From Segatella copri (GTDB lineage: Bacteria > Bacteroidota > Bacteroidia > Bacteroidales > Bacteroidaceae), in contig NZ_JAPDUW010000001.1 of the NCBI RefSeq assembly GCF_026015295.1, positions 3,638,501 through 3,702,500 on the forward strand: a stretch of DNA of 64,000 bases, read 5' to 3'. This document shows, one piece after another, positions 16,888 through 26,670 of the stretch (positions within the stretch are counted from its first letter, which is position 1; each line of letters starts with the position of its first letter). Under the pieces are notes generated by a model, which was given only the letters and a program-made list of their open reading frames with translations, was not told where the DNA came from and searched no databases. Both the position numbers and the translations under genes were made by a program.

Positions 16888-19800
16888 ATGAAGCGTTTTT
16901 TACTTTTTGGAGTTCTTTGTCTCGTGCAAATGTTGGCAACCTTTTCTTATGCCAACTCTGGACGACTTTATACATCAAACGACCTGTCGAGTAGCCTGAT
17001 TCGATGTATCATACAAGATAAGTATGGTTTCATTTGGGTGGGTACCAATTATGGATTGAACCGTTTTGACGGCTATAATTTCAGTACCTATCTTTGCAAT
17101 CCTGCTGATATCACCACCATCCAGGATAATGAAATCGTAAAGCTCCATCCTTACAGCAAAGAGTTCCTCTTTGTGGCAACAAATCGTGGACTCTATAAAT
17201 ATTCCTATCTTACCAATAGTTTCCAGCATATCGTATTGGAAAAGAAAGATGAGAAGATAAGAGTAAGTTCTCTTATTGAGGATGGAAAGCATAATCTCCT
17301 GATAGGTACATCCGGGTATGGTGCCTATAGGTTGGATATGACTACAGGTAAAGTTACTCGCCTTTCAAGGAAATCTGCAAATTCAGTGGATAATTTCTTT
17401 GCTATGCTGTTCTTCGATGCTGAGGGATATCTGTGGCAGGCTAATCATACAAAGGTGTTGAGAAAATATAAATACGATGGCAAGTCTATCAAACTGGTAA
17501 GTGTATATGAACCTAAAGAACTGTTTGGCATCCGTAAATTATATGCCACAGACAAGAAGGGGTTCTTTGTGGCGCATACGGGCGGCATTATGCGCTATGA
17601 TTATGCCTCGCATCGTTTCTCACGCTACGATTTCGATTTTTCAGCTCATCAGGGGGCAGGATTTATCAGCGCTGTTACCTTGGATAAGTATGGCAATTTA
17701 TGGTTGGGTACTTCGGGAGATGGAACTTTCAAGATACCGCATGGAAGCAGAAAGGCTTATCGGGTGGAGTTGAATAATCAATCGTTTATCTTTGATAATG
17801 CGCATATCAGCGATTTGCTGATAGATAGAGATGGTAATCAGTGGTATGGATGCTATATGAAAGGACTTTTCTTGTCGAATAATGATAAGAATGTGTTCCA
17901 TCCGGTTTCTTTGGATGAATTGGGGGCTGGTATGGAAACCATTTCGTCTGTAGTGGGAGTTGCTGACGGATTGATGCTTTTTGTGGTCAAAAATCATGGG
18001 TTGTATCTCTTGGATGAGAAGACGGGCAATACCAAGCTACTACAAAGTCCTGCAGGACCAATCAAAGTGTACTCGGATTTTCGGAAGAAAGTTTATGTAT
18101 ATGGCCGTGATGGCATTTATGAGTATGATTGGAAGCATCAGACTTACCGGTTGTTGCTGCCAGCCAATGGACTTTCTCTAGATGGTATGCAGGTAGATGC
18201 TGCTGGTAATATTTATTTTACGAGCCCGGGCAACGGACTTTATGTATGGAATAGAAAGAGTGGCAAGATGACGCAATATCTGATGGATGATAAGCGTCCA
18301 CACAAAACCATTTGCAATAACTGGATATCGGAGATCAGGTTAGATTCCCGGGGATGGCTCTGGTGTGCTACAACCAATGGTGTGTCGTGCATGGATACCA
18401 AAACCGGATATTTTGATGTCATTCTTTCTCGGCCTTTGTTAGAGGGTAAAACGTGCTATTCTACATTAGAACTGTCGGATGGTAAGATTGCTATTGCCAC
18501 AGAGATGGGGCTTTATCTCTATGACAGGAAAAATCAGCAGACTACCCCTTGGCCTCATTCCGAGAGTATTAGCGGATTGAGAATTTATTCGCTGAAGAAG
18601 GATGCCTGGGGAAACCTATGGATGAGTACTGCGCAGGGTATCTGGTGTTATTCTAGTAAAGCTAAGTTGTTTTTCTCTTTTGAAAAGGGTAACGGACTCT
18701 TGACCAAGGAATATCTGGCAGGAGTAGCAGGTTCTACACCGGATGGGGTTATCTGTTATGGAAACTCCGAAGGATTGACTTATTTTAGGCCTTCTGAGGT
18801 AAAGGATTATAATGAGAAAATGTCTGCCATTTATCTGTCGGAGGTGTTGCTTGATGGAAAGATGGCTCCCTTTATCGGAGATAATCTGAGTGTTCCGTCT
18901 GATTTCAAGTCGATAGTGCTCAATTTTTCCCTGCTTGATTATCAGAGCGTGGGCAACATCGTGTTTCAGTATCGCATCAACGGCGGCAAATGGATCAGCA
19001 ATGCGGCTGGCGACAATAGCTTCAACTTCACAGGTTTGTCGTATGGACATTATCGTATAGAAGTGCGTACCTATTGCAACGGCAAGTACTCTATATATAA
19101 TAAGGTGATAAAACTGAACGTGTTGGCACCTTGGTATCTCACAGTTTGGGCTAAGCTTATCTATCTGATCCTGGTTCTCGGCTTTATGGCTGCTGTCATC
19201 TTTATCTATCTGCACAAGAAAAAAAGAGATCTTGAAGAGGCTAAGATGCAGTTCCTCATCAATGCCACCCACGATATCCGTTCGCCGCTTACTCTGATTA
19301 TGGAGCCTCTGAAGAAATTGAAGGAGCGATTGGGAAATGCTGAGGAGTATCATGAAGATATTGATACCATGGACCGAAACGCACAGCGTCTGCTCACCCT
19401 GGTGAATCAGATTCTCGACAAGCGACGCCTGGACAAGCATCAGATGAACCTTTCGTGCAGGGAAACCAACCTGGTGGAGTTTTCGAGGGGATTGGTTTCA
19501 CTCTTCACTTACAATGCCAATCTGCGTGGTATTCAGATAAAGCTGGAGATGCCAGAGACGCCTGTGAATGCATGGATAGATCGTAATAAACTGGATAAGG
19601 CGATAGCCAATCTGCTGTCTAATGCCTTTAAATATACGCCTAATGGCGGCGAAATCATCTTCCGCATTGAGAAGCAGGATAAGAAGGTGCTCCTGTATGT
19701 GATTGATAGCGGCAAGGGATTGGGAAAGAACGATGATGCCAAAACCCTGTTTGAACGCTTCTATCAGGGAAAGAATTCTGCTGATATGCATCTGGGAGGT

Positions 19801-20766
19801 TCGGGCATCGGCTTGAATCTATGCCGATCCATTGTAAGGCTTCATGGAGGTGATGTATATGCGCATAATCGTGAAGACGGGAAGAGCGGTGCCTGTTTCA
19901 TCATAGAATTGCCTTTGGGTAAAGAGCATCTCAAGAATAATCAGATTTATTCGGACAACAGGGATACCAAAAAGAAACAGCAGCGAGGTGCGGCTAGCAG
20001 AAACAGTAAAATCCTGCTAGTGGATGATGATATCGAAATCTGCCGTTATCTCAAGTCGGAACTGAGTGACTGGTATCGCTTTGTAATCTGCAACAATGGC
20101 AAGGAGGCGCTGAAGCAGCTGCTTTCTGGTGATTTCGACTTGGTGGTAAGCGATGTGGTGATGCCGGAGATGGATGGTATCACGCTGCTTAGAAATATCA
20201 AGGGCAATGCCAATATCAGCCACGTGCCAGTAATCATGCTTACTTCCAAATCGGAAATCAGCGATAGGCTAGAGGGTATTAAGCTAGGAGCTGATGCTTA
20301 TCTGGCAAAACCATTCAGTCTGGAGGAACTTCATCTCACGATAGACAATCTCATCGACAATGTACGTCGCCTGAAGGGTAAGTTCACTGGAGCTCTGAAG
20401 CAGGATGACAAGGTGGAGAAGGTAGAGGTGAAAGGCTACGATGAGGAGCTGATGGAGCGTATCATGAAGGTAGTGAACGAGAACTTGAGCGATTCTGACT
20501 TCAATGTAGAGAAGATGTGTGATGAGGTGGGCGTAAGCCGTACTCAGCTGCATCGTAAGTTGAAGGAAATGACCGGTGTTCCTACTAGCGAGTTCTTGAG
20601 AAACATCCGTCTCAATGAGGCTGCCCGATTGATAAGAGAGCATAAAATCAACATTACGCAGGTTTCATATATGGTGGGATTTGCCAATAACAGTCATTTC
20701 TCCACTGCATTTAAGAAATATTTCGGTATGTCGCCTACAGAATATGCGGCAAGATACTCTGAGTAA
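16888..20766 (+). CDS. Hybrid two-component system regulator (HTCS) of the xylan locus
   Basis: A 1292-residue one-protein sensor-regulator. Order of domains: signal peptide (about 1-22); periplasmic two-component-propeller repeats (about 30-680, repeated 'GNLWLGTSGDGTF'-like units); Y_Y_Y domain (about 690-745); one membrane helix (about 752-776); HisKA with the phospho-accepting histidine H795 in 'NATHDIRSPLTLI'; HATPase_c; receiver domain with D1089 in 'VVSDVVMPEMDG'; and an AraC-type HTH at the C terminus ending 'FGMSPTEYAARYSE'. Such regulators sense oligosaccharides released from the target glycan and activate the adjacent locus. Its position between the xus operon and the enzyme genes makes it the likely activator of both. 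A repeated element before three enzyme genes is the candidate binding site. Confidence 0.96.
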   Translation: MKRFLLFGVLCLVQMLATFSYANSGRLYTSNDLSSSLIRCIIQDKYGFIWVGTNYGLNRFDGYNFSTYLCNPADITTIQDNEIVKLHPYSKEFLFVATNRGLYKYSYLTNSFQHIVLEKKDEKIRVSSLIEDGKHNLLIGTSGYGAYRLDMTTGKVTRLSRKSANSVDNFFAMLFFDAEGYLWQANHTKVLRKYKYDGKSIKLVSVYEPKELFGIRKLYATDKKGFFVAHTGGIMRYDYASHRFSRYDFDFSAHQGAGFISAVTLDKYGNLWLGTSGDGTFKIPHGSRKAYRVELNNQSFIFDNAHISDLLIDRDGNQWYGCYMKGLFLSNNDKNVFHPVSLDELGAGMETISSVVGVADGLMLFVVKNHGLYLLDEKTGNTKLLQSPAGPIKVYSDFRKKVYVYGRDGIYEYDWKHQTYRLLLPANGLSLDGMQVDAAGNIYFTSPGNGLYVWNRKSGKMTQYLMDDKRPHKTICNNWISEIRLDSRGWLWCATTNGVSCMDTKTGYFDVILSRPLLEGKTCYSTLELSDGKIAIATEMGLYLYDRKNQQTTPWPHSESISGLRIYSLKKDAWGNLWMSTAQGIWCYSSKAKLFFSFEKGNGLLTKEYLAGVAGSTPDGVICYGNSEGLTYFRPSEVKDYNEKMSAIYLSEVLLDGKMAPFIGDNLSVPSDFKSIVLNFSLLDYQSVGNIVFQYRINGGKWISNAAGDNSFNFTGLSYGHYRIEVRTYCNGKYSIYNKVIKLNVLAPWYLTVWAKLIYLILVLGFMAAVIFIYLHKKKRDLEEAKMQFLINATHDIRSPLTLIMEPLKKLKERLGNAEEYHEDIDTMDRNAQRLLTLVNQILDKRRLDKHQMNLSCRETNLVEFSRGLVSLFTYNANLRGIQIKLEMPETPVNAWIDRNKLDKAIANLLSNAFKYTPNGGEIIFRIEKQDKKVLLYVIDSGKGLGKNDDAKTLFERFYQGKNSADMHLGGSGIGLNLCRSIVRLHGGDVYAHNREDGKSGACFIIELPLGKEHLKNNQIYSDNRDTKKKQQRGAASRNSKILLVDDDIEICRYLKSELSDWYRFVICNNGKEALKQLLSGDFDLVVSDVVMPEMDGITLLRNIKGNANISHVPVIMLTSKSEISDRLEGIKLGADAYLAKPFSLEELHLTIDNLIDNVRRLKGKFTGALKQDDKVEKVEVKGYDEELMERIMKVVNENLSDSDFNVEKMCDEVGVSRTQLHRKLKEMTGVPTSEFLRNIRLNEAARLIREHKINITQVSYMVGFANNSHFSTAFKKYFGMSPTEYAARYSE

Positions 20767-20817
20767 AGTTTTTGAAACACTAAAATAAGTCATTATGATT
20801 GTTTATTCGTAATTTTG
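20764..20817 (+). promoter_or_regulatory. Candidate HTCS operator plus -7 box, GH127/146 gene
   Basis: The 27-bp element at 20764-20790 fits YAAAGTNTTTGNAACA followed by an AAGT half-site. It is separated by 19 bp from the -7 box TAATTTTG (20810-20817). The same element and spacing precede the GH115 and tandem GH43 genes. Confidence 0.75.
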
Positions 20818-20843
20818 CAGCGTTAAACGAATAAATAATCATA

Positions 20844-23258
20844 ATGATGAATACAACGAAAATCTTGGCTTTCAGAAAGCCGTTACTGATGATCGCTCTG
20901 CTGAGCATTGCGCCTGCCTTGGGTGTTGTGGCGCAAGATAAACTTTATAAGGATGAGTTCCCGCTGGGCGACATCACCCTTCTTGACGGACCATTGAAGC
21001 ATGCTCGCGACTTGAACGTGCAGGTGCTCCTGAAATATGATTGCGACCGCATGCTGGCCCCTTACCGCAAGGAGGCTGGCTTGCAGCCTCGTAAACCTTC
21101 TTATCCCAACTGGGATGGACTGGACGGACATGTGGGCGGACATTATCTGTCGGCTCTTGCCATCAATGCGGCCACAGGTAATGAGGAGTGCCGCAAGCGC
21201 ATGGAATATATGATATCCGAACTCCAGCTGGTGCTTGATGCCAACAATCAGCGCCATGACGCCTGGTGTCATAACTATATAGGTGGTGTTCCGAATAGTG
21301 CCAAGATGTGGACGGCTTTCAGTAAAGGAGATTTCGGACCTTACTTCGGAACATGGGCACCTTTCTATAACATTCATAAGATGTATGCAGGACTTCGTGA
21401 TGCATGGGTCTATTGTGGAAATGAACAGGCAAAGAATCTGTTTCTGAAGTTCTGCGATTGGGCTGTGGACATAACGCATGATTTGAGCGACGGACAGATG
21501 GAGAAAATGTTAGGCAATGAGCATGGAGGCATGAACGAAGTGCTTGCTGATGCATACGCTATTACCGGAGAGCAGAAATATCTGAATTGTGCTCGCCGAT
21601 TCTCTCACAAGCTGTTGCTGGTGCCAATGGAAGAAGGCAAGGATTGTCTAGACAATATGCATGCCAATACACAGATTCCGAAGGTTATCGGATATCAGCG
21701 CATCGCTGAGTTGGCTCATGATGTGCAATATCACAATGCCAGCGAGTATTTCTGGGAAATTGTGACACGTCAGCGTTCGCTGGCTTTGGGAGGAAACAGT
21801 CGACGTGAGCATTTTCCTACTAAGGAAACATGCATAGACTATATCAACGACATCGATGGTCCGGAGTCTTGCAATACCTATAATATGTTGAAACTGACAG
21901 AGGACTTGAATCGAGTGAAACCTGATGGAATGTATGGTGACTTTTATGAGACTGCGATGTTCAACCATATCCTCTCTGCCCAGCATCCGCAACATGGTGG
22001 CTATGTCTATTTCACTTCTGCCCGTCCTCGTCATTACCGCAATTATTCTGCTCCTAATAAGGCAATGTGGTGTTGTGTGGGAACAGGTATGGAAAATCAC
22101 GGAAAGTACGGACAGTTTGTCTGGACGCACGATAAGGGTGTGAAGGCGGAGGATGATGCGCTCTATGTGAATCTCTTCGTGGCTTCCGAATTGAATTGGA
22201 AGGATCGAAAAATGATTCTTCGCCAGCAGACTGCCTTTCCTTATGCAGAAACATCTGTCATAGAAGTAACCAAGGGTAAAGGGACTTTTATCCTGAAAGT
22301 TCGCAAGCCATCCTGGTGTGACAACTTCACCGTGACAGGTGTTGGCTTCGATATCAACAGTTATGAGGAGAATGGTTTTGTTTGTATCAAAAGAAAATGG
22401 AAGAAAGGAGATAAGTTAAAAATCTCTATGCCTATGCACGCTTCCATCAAACCGATGGTCAATGTGCCTCAGTATGTGGCAATCATGTATGGTCCTATCC
22501 TGCTCGGCATGAAGACTGGAACGGAGGATATGCGTTCGCTCATAGCAGATGACAGTCGTTTCGGACAGTATGCCGGTGGAAAAAAGTTGCCTCTAAACAA
22601 GGCTCCAATCCTTTTGCCAAAACATCTCAGCGATATTGCGAAGGACTTGAAGCCTATTTCTGGCAAGCCATTACACTTTAAACTTGGTACCCATATGGAG
22701 AATGCCATCGAAGGTGAATTACAGCCTTTCTTCGAGATTCATGATTCTCGCTACATGATGTATTGGTTGGCTCTGGGTGAGAATGAATATAGGAATTATA
22801 TGCAGAAGTTGGCTGCAGAGGAGAGGGAAAGTCAGGAATTGGAGGCTCGAACTGTGGATAAGGTAAGTCCGGGAGAGCAGCAGCCTGAGACTGACCATCG
22901 CATGGAGGCTGATGCTACTGAGCATGGCAATACAGAAGGTGTCTTCTTCCGCGATGCGAAGGATGGACATTTCTTCAGCTATCTGATGCAGACTAAAGGA
23001 GAGAGTAATCTTAGTCTCCAACTTAAGTTCTGGGGGCAGGATGAGTGGCGCACTAGTGAGTTTGATATCTACATTGACAATCAACTTCTGACAAGTGTAA
23101 ACAACAGTCATCGTTGGCGCACCACCCAGTTTAAGACCGTTGATTATGCCATTCCTTCTGAGTTTGTTAAGGGCAAGGAGGAAGTAAGAGTGAAGTTTGT
23201 GGCCCATAAGGGAAAACAGGTTGGTCAGATTTATGGAGTTCGACTTGTGAAGAATTAA
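20844..23258 (+). CDS. GH127/GH146 (DUF1680) beta-L-arabinofuranosidase
   Basis: An 804-residue secreted enzyme with a signal peptide (to 'GVVAQ'). Residues about 30-440 form the (alpha/alpha)6 barrel of the DUF1680 family. The metal- and nucleophile-forming residues can be seen: E341 and C343 in 'GPESCNTYNML', and C410 and C411 in 'MWCCVGTGMENHGKYG'. The last motif resembles GH146 more than GH127. Beta-sandwich domains follow, and the C-terminal part ('FDIYIDNQLLTSV') is a DUF4986-like extension. Expected reaction: release of beta-L-arabinofuranose in the periplasm. It has its own promoter with the putative HTCS element and a terminator after it. Subfamily is uncertain. Confidence 0.9.
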   Translation: MMNTTKILAFRKPLLMIALLSIAPALGVVAQDKLYKDEFPLGDITLLDGPLKHARDLNVQVLLKYDCDRMLAPYRKEAGLQPRKPSYPNWDGLDGHVGGHYLSALAINAATGNEECRKRMEYMISELQLVLDANNQRHDAWCHNYIGGVPNSAKMWTAFSKGDFGPYFGTWAPFYNIHKMYAGLRDAWVYCGNEQAKNLFLKFCDWAVDITHDLSDGQMEKMLGNEHGGMNEVLADAYAITGEQKYLNCARRFSHKLLLVPMEEGKDCLDNMHANTQIPKVIGYQRIAELAHDVQYHNASEYFWEIVTRQRSLALGGNSRREHFPTKETCIDYINDIDGPESCNTYNMLKLTEDLNRVKPDGMYGDFYETAMFNHILSAQHPQHGGYVYFTSARPRHYRNYSAPNKAMWCCVGTGMENHGKYGQFVWTHDKGVKAEDDALYVNLFVASELNWKDRKMILRQQTAFPYAETSVIEVTKGKGTFILKVRKPSWCDNFTVTGVGFDINSYEENGFVCIKRKWKKGDKLKISMPMHASIKPMVNVPQYVAIMYGPILLGMKTGTEDMRSLIADDSRFGQYAGGKKLPLNKAPILLPKHLSDIAKDLKPISGKPLHFKLGTHMENAIEGELQPFFEIHDSRYMMYWLALGENEYRNYMQKLAAEERESQELEARTVDKVSPGEQQPETDHRMEADATEHGNTEGVFFRDAKDGHFFSYLMQTKGESNLSLQLKFWGQDEWRTSEFDIYIDNQLLTSVNNSHRWRTTQFKTVDYAIPSEFVKGKEEVRVKFVAHKGKQVGQIYGVRLVKN

Positions 23259-23279
23259 TTGATAAGGAACGTTTATATC

Positions 23280-23323
23280 AGAAAAGCTGATTTCGCATGT
23301 TACGAGGTCAGCTTTTCTGTTTT
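23280..23323 (+). terminator. Terminator after the GH127/146 gene
   Basis: AGAAAAGCTGA pairs with TCAGCTTTTCT over a 17-base loop and is followed by GTTTT. The 344-bp gap around it otherwise holds only the GH115 promoter; a 79-codon ORF inside it has no recognisable features. Confidence 0.75.
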
Positions 23324-23429
23324 AGACATCCATCCAAGGGTATCTATATCCATCGGGGAAAAAAGGTGGCTTTGTGGCTGTCATCACATAATCGTTTTAT
23401 CATATTTTTATTGATGTGGAAATGTATGC

Positions 23430-23483
23430 CAAAGTGTTTGGAACATGGAGAAAAGTTGTTCTTGGAGCAAAGTTGTACCTTTG
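23430..23483 (+). promoter_or_regulatory. Candidate HTCS operator plus -7 box, GH115 gene
   Basis: The element CAAAGTGTTTGGAACA with its AAGT partner (23430-23456) lies 19 bp before the -7 box TACCTTTG (23476-23483). Sequence and spacing match the elements before GH127/146 and the tandem GH43. The 5' untranslated region would be about 110 nt. Confidence 0.75.
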
Positions 23484-23602
23484 CATCAGAAAAGAAAGAG
23501 AATAGGTGGGGCACCTGCAAAAGTGTGTGGATGTGATATACTAAAATTTATCCCCTTCTTCTCTATTTTTCATAATTTCTCTATTTACAATAAAATTACA
23601 GT

Positions 23603-26251
23603 ATGAAATTTCAAATGAAAATCAACTTTCCATGGTCAAGGCCTCTCTTGGCCTGTTGTTTTGTGATGTTTGCCCTCACTGCAATGGCTGATTCCTTTAT
23701 CAGCTTCCGACAGCAAGGGGGAGCATTTCCTATTTCCACCGCCTCTCAGATGTCTGGTATCTGCATGGATGCTCACGAAAAACAAGGTGTGAAAAGAGCA
23801 GCGGAAGACCTGCGTAAGGATATCTATACCGTGTCGGGTCGTTCACCCAGAGTGTGCTGCCAGGGCGAGGATGTGGTGCGTTATCCCATCCTCATTGGTA
23901 CATACGGAGTGAGTGAAGCTATTACTCGCCTTGCCAAGAAAGGCATCTTGCCAGAGCGTTCGCTCAAGGGCAAGTGGGAGAGCTTTGTCATCAAGACCAT
24001 TGATCATCCTGCCAAGGGCATGGAGCGTGCCTTGGTGGTGGCAGGTAGCGATATGCGTGGCACCATCTATGGCATTTACGAGATTTCCCGACAGATGGGG
24101 GTGTCGCCTTGGTATTGGTGGGCGGATGCGCCGATAGCCAGGCATGAGGAAGTCTTTGCCAAGCCATGCTCCGTGGAGAGTGGAGAGCCGAAGGTGAAAT
24201 ATCGTGGTTTCTTCATCAATGATGAGTTCCCTTGTATGACCACCTGGGCTAGAAATAAGTTTGGGGGCATGAACGGCCAGATGTATGCCCATGTCTTCGA
24301 ACTCCTTCTTCGCCTCAAGGCAAACTGCCTCTGGCCTGCCATGTGGGGCTCGTTCAAGGAATACAAGCCTTTGGTACCTATCCTGAAGGATGAGAACGGA
24401 CTGTATGAGGGCAACTGCTTCAATGAGGATGATCAGGAGAATGCCCGACTGGCTGATGAGTATGGCATCGTGATGGGTACCTCGCATCATGAGCCGATGC
24501 AACGCTCGCAGCAAGAGTGGATTCGACATAAGAAGAACTATGGCAACGGTGAATGGAACTGGTTGACCAACAAGAATGCCATCAAACGTTTCTTCCGAGA
24601 GGGAATCGAGAATAGCAAGGGTTACGACAAGCTCGTGACCATCGGTATGAGAGGTGACGAAGACCGTCCGATGACCGATGCAGGTAGTAGAGAGGCTAAC
24701 TTCCGGCTGATGGAACAAATCATTTCGGAACAGCGAAAAATCATAGCTGATGTCACCAGGAAACCAGCCTCCGAGACCCCACAGGTCTGGACACTCTACA
24801 GTGAGGTGCTCGATTATTATGACCAGGGACTCAAGGTGCCCGATGATGTCATCGTGATGCTTTGCGATGACAACTTCGGTCATGTGCGCCGACTTCCTGA
24901 TAGAAAGAAAAATTTCCACAAGGGCGGCTATGGTATGTATTATCATGTAGGCTATTATGGTGCGCCGAGAGCCAGCAAGTGGCTCACCATGTCGCATATC
25001 GCCGAGATGTGGGAGCAGTTGCAAGCCACTTATCAACATGGTGTGGATAAACTCTGGATGCTCAATGTCGGTGATATCAAGCCCCATGAGTTTGCCATCG
25101 ACTTTTTTATGAACATGGCATGGAATCCCGATGCCTTCGATGCCAGCAACCTGGAGCAATATGCACAGGGATTCTGTGCCCAGCAGTTTGGTGATAAAGA
25201 GGCGAAAGAGGCTGCTCGTCTCTTGATGAGTTATGGAAGATATGCGTCTAGGGTGCAAGCCGAATTGCTGGATGACAAGACATACAATTTGCAGATGGGA
25301 GAGTTTAAGGGCGTACGGGATGAATTCCTGGCCTTGGAGGCACGAGCCCTGCGTCAGTATATCACCCTGGATGAGACTGCGAAGGATGCCTATCAAGAGT
25401 TGGTTCTCTTCCCAATACAGGGCATGGCTAATCTTTATGATATGTATTACTCTTTGGCGATGAACAAGCAACTCTATCGTGAGGGACGTATTGAGGCTAA
25501 TACATGGGCAGATAGGGTGGAGGAATGTTACAAGAGAGACTCCTTGCTCTGCGACAATTATAATCACCATATCGCCAATGGCAAGTGGAATCACATGATG
25601 GATCAAGTGCATATCGGCTATCAAAACTGGCATGCCCCGCAGCATCAAGTTATGCCTATGGTATATCGCATTCAGCAGAGTACCCCTTTTGCCGTTACGC
25701 AGCCTAGTACAGGCTACGTGTTCGAGCAAGATGGCGGCATGGTGGTGATGGAGGCAGAGCATCTCTTCTCACTGACACCTGCTGAATCAGAGAAGTCGCA
25801 GTGGAGACTCATCCCTGGTTTAGGACGGACGAAGTCGGGTATAGCTCTCTTCCCATATACCCAGCCAACAGCAGGAGCGTATCTTACCTATAAGATGAGA
25901 TTTAAGGCAGATATGGATTCGGTGGATGTACATCTTATTACCGATGCAGTAATGCCATTTGTGCTGGGTGGTCATTATGTGGCAGTGTCGCTGGATGGTG
26001 GCAAGGAAGAGATTGTAGGGCTGAATCAGAATCTGAACTGGGAGCATAAGTACGACTTGATGTATCCTACAGCCGCATCGCGCATCATTGAGAAGAAGGT
26101 GAGGATGGCTGTAGAAAACACGGGGAAGGCTGAACATACCTTGAGGCTTCGTCCTATGCAGCCTGGTATTGTATTTGAGAAAATACTCATAAATCTTGGT
26201 GGGTATAAACCTACTCATCTAGGAATGCTAGAGAGTCCTTACGTGAAGTAA
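23603..26251 (+). CDS. GH115 alpha-glucuronidase
   Basis: An 882-residue secreted enzyme with a signal peptide (to 'ALTAMAD'). An N-terminal alpha/beta domain contains 'LVVAGSDMRGTIYGIYEIS'. The catalytic barrel carries GH115 landmarks: 'VKYRGFFINDEFPCMTTWA', 'LLRLKANCLWPAMWGSF', 'GTSHHEPMQRSQQEW', 'TIGMRGDEDRPMTDAG' and 'VIVMLCDDNFGHVRRLP'. The family C-terminal domain ends 'PGIVFEKILINLGGYKPTHLG'. The enzyme removes (4-O-methyl-)glucuronic acid from the xylan backbone, including internal positions. It has its own promoter with the putative HTCS element. A shortened copy of a similar C-terminal end is found 200 bp downstream. Confidence 0.95.
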   Translation: MKFQMKINFPWSRPLLACCFVMFALTAMADSFISFRQQGGAFPISTASQMSGICMDAHEKQGVKRAAEDLRKDIYTVSGRSPRVCCQGEDVVRYPILIGTYGVSEAITRLAKKGILPERSLKGKWESFVIKTIDHPAKGMERALVVAGSDMRGTIYGIYEISRQMGVSPWYWWADAPIARHEEVFAKPCSVESGEPKVKYRGFFINDEFPCMTTWARNKFGGMNGQMYAHVFELLLRLKANCLWPAMWGSFKEYKPLVPILKDENGLYEGNCFNEDDQENARLADEYGIVMGTSHHEPMQRSQQEWIRHKKNYGNGEWNWLTNKNAIKRFFREGIENSKGYDKLVTIGMRGDEDRPMTDAGSREANFRLMEQIISEQRKIIADVTRKPASETPQVWTLYSEVLDYYDQGLKVPDDVIVMLCDDNFGHVRRLPDRKKNFHKGGYGMYYHVGYYGAPRASKWLTMSHIAEMWEQLQATYQHGVDKLWMLNVGDIKPHEFAIDFFMNMAWNPDAFDASNLEQYAQGFCAQQFGDKEAKEAARLLMSYGRYASRVQAELLDDKTYNLQMGEFKGVRDEFLALEARALRQYITLDETAKDAYQELVLFPIQGMANLYDMYYSLAMNKQLYREGRIEANTWADRVEECYKRDSLLCDNYNHHIANGKWNHMMDQVHIGYQNWHAPQHQVMPMVYRIQQSTPFAVTQPSTGYVFEQDGGMVVMEAEHLFSLTPAESEKSQWRLIPGLGRTKSGIALFPYTQPTAGAYLTYKMRFKADMDSVDVHLITDAVMPFVLGGHYVAVSLDGGKEEIVGLNQNLNWEHKYDLMYPTAASRIIEKKVRMAVENTGKAEHTLRLRPMQPGIVFEKILINLGGYKPTHLGMLESPYVK

Positions 26252-26327
26252 GGGCGCTCTCTATACTCCATGTCGGAAAGAATATCTTCTCGGGTTGGAG
26301 AAAGTATCATTCCGGGTGCTAGGAAGT

Positions 26328-26437
26328 AACTTCTCCATTGTTGCCACTAGGCTCAGCAGACCTGCTGAGCCTAGTCAGCAGGTCTGCTGACTGCAGTCGG
26401 CACCTCTGTCGAGCCAAGTGGGAACACCTTGTTGTCG
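26328..26437. repeat. 22-bp-period palindromic repeat array 2
   Basis: The core is two palindromes whose centres are exactly 22 bp apart: CTAGGCTCAGCA / TGCTGAGCCTAG (12-bp arms around GACC, 26347-26374) and AGTCAGCA / TGCTGACT (around GGTC, 26373-26392). Less conserved units continue in register at 26394 and 26416, and perhaps at 26328. It has the same period as the arrays at 16.5 and 51.2 kb but a different sequence. Confidence 0.75.
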
Positions 26438-26457
26438 TAAATCTATAACCTCTTTAG

Positions 26458-26601
26458 GCGTACGAATGGTTGGCAGCTACGTTATCATCTGCTGTCAAGC
26501 ATACGCTTCATGTCGTGATGATAGACCCTGAGATTGTCTTGGAGCAGGTGGTTATCAATCCAGATAACAACAGATACAGCTATTTCGGGCAAAACTTATA
26601 G
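26458..26601 (+). pseudogene. C-terminal remnant of a glycoside hydrolase (GH115-type end)
   Basis: Read in frame to the stop at 26599-26601, this encodes 'EWLAATLSSAVKHTLHVVM', 'IDPEIVLEQVVINP', 'DNNRYSYFGQNL'. The pattern 'HTL.V..IDPEIV.E...INP' is the closing beta-sandwich of GH115 and similar Bacteroidetes secreted hydrolases and resembles the end of the intact GH115 just upstream. There is no start codon and a stop lies directly upstream in frame. A terminator 10 bp after the stop seems to have survived with it. It is probably the relic of a deleted second enzyme gene. Confidence 0.7.
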
Positions 26602-26611
26602 GTAAAGATGT

Positions 26612-26649
26612 AAAAACGGTGTGTTTCTTTTGAAATGCACCGTTTTTTT
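26612..26649 (+). terminator. Terminator after the hydrolase remnant
   Basis: AAAAACGGTG pairs with CACCGTTTTT over a 16-base loop and continues into TT. It ends either the GH115 transcript or the former gene whose 3' end is still visible. Confidence 0.75.
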
Positions 26650-26670
26650 CTTACATTATGGTTGTTTGGC

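Noticed and set aside
23297..23536. 79-codon ORF between the GH127/146 and GH115 genes
   Set aside because: It overlaps a terminator and the GH115 operator and promoter, has no recognisable domain, and ends before the start of GH115; it is a chance frame.
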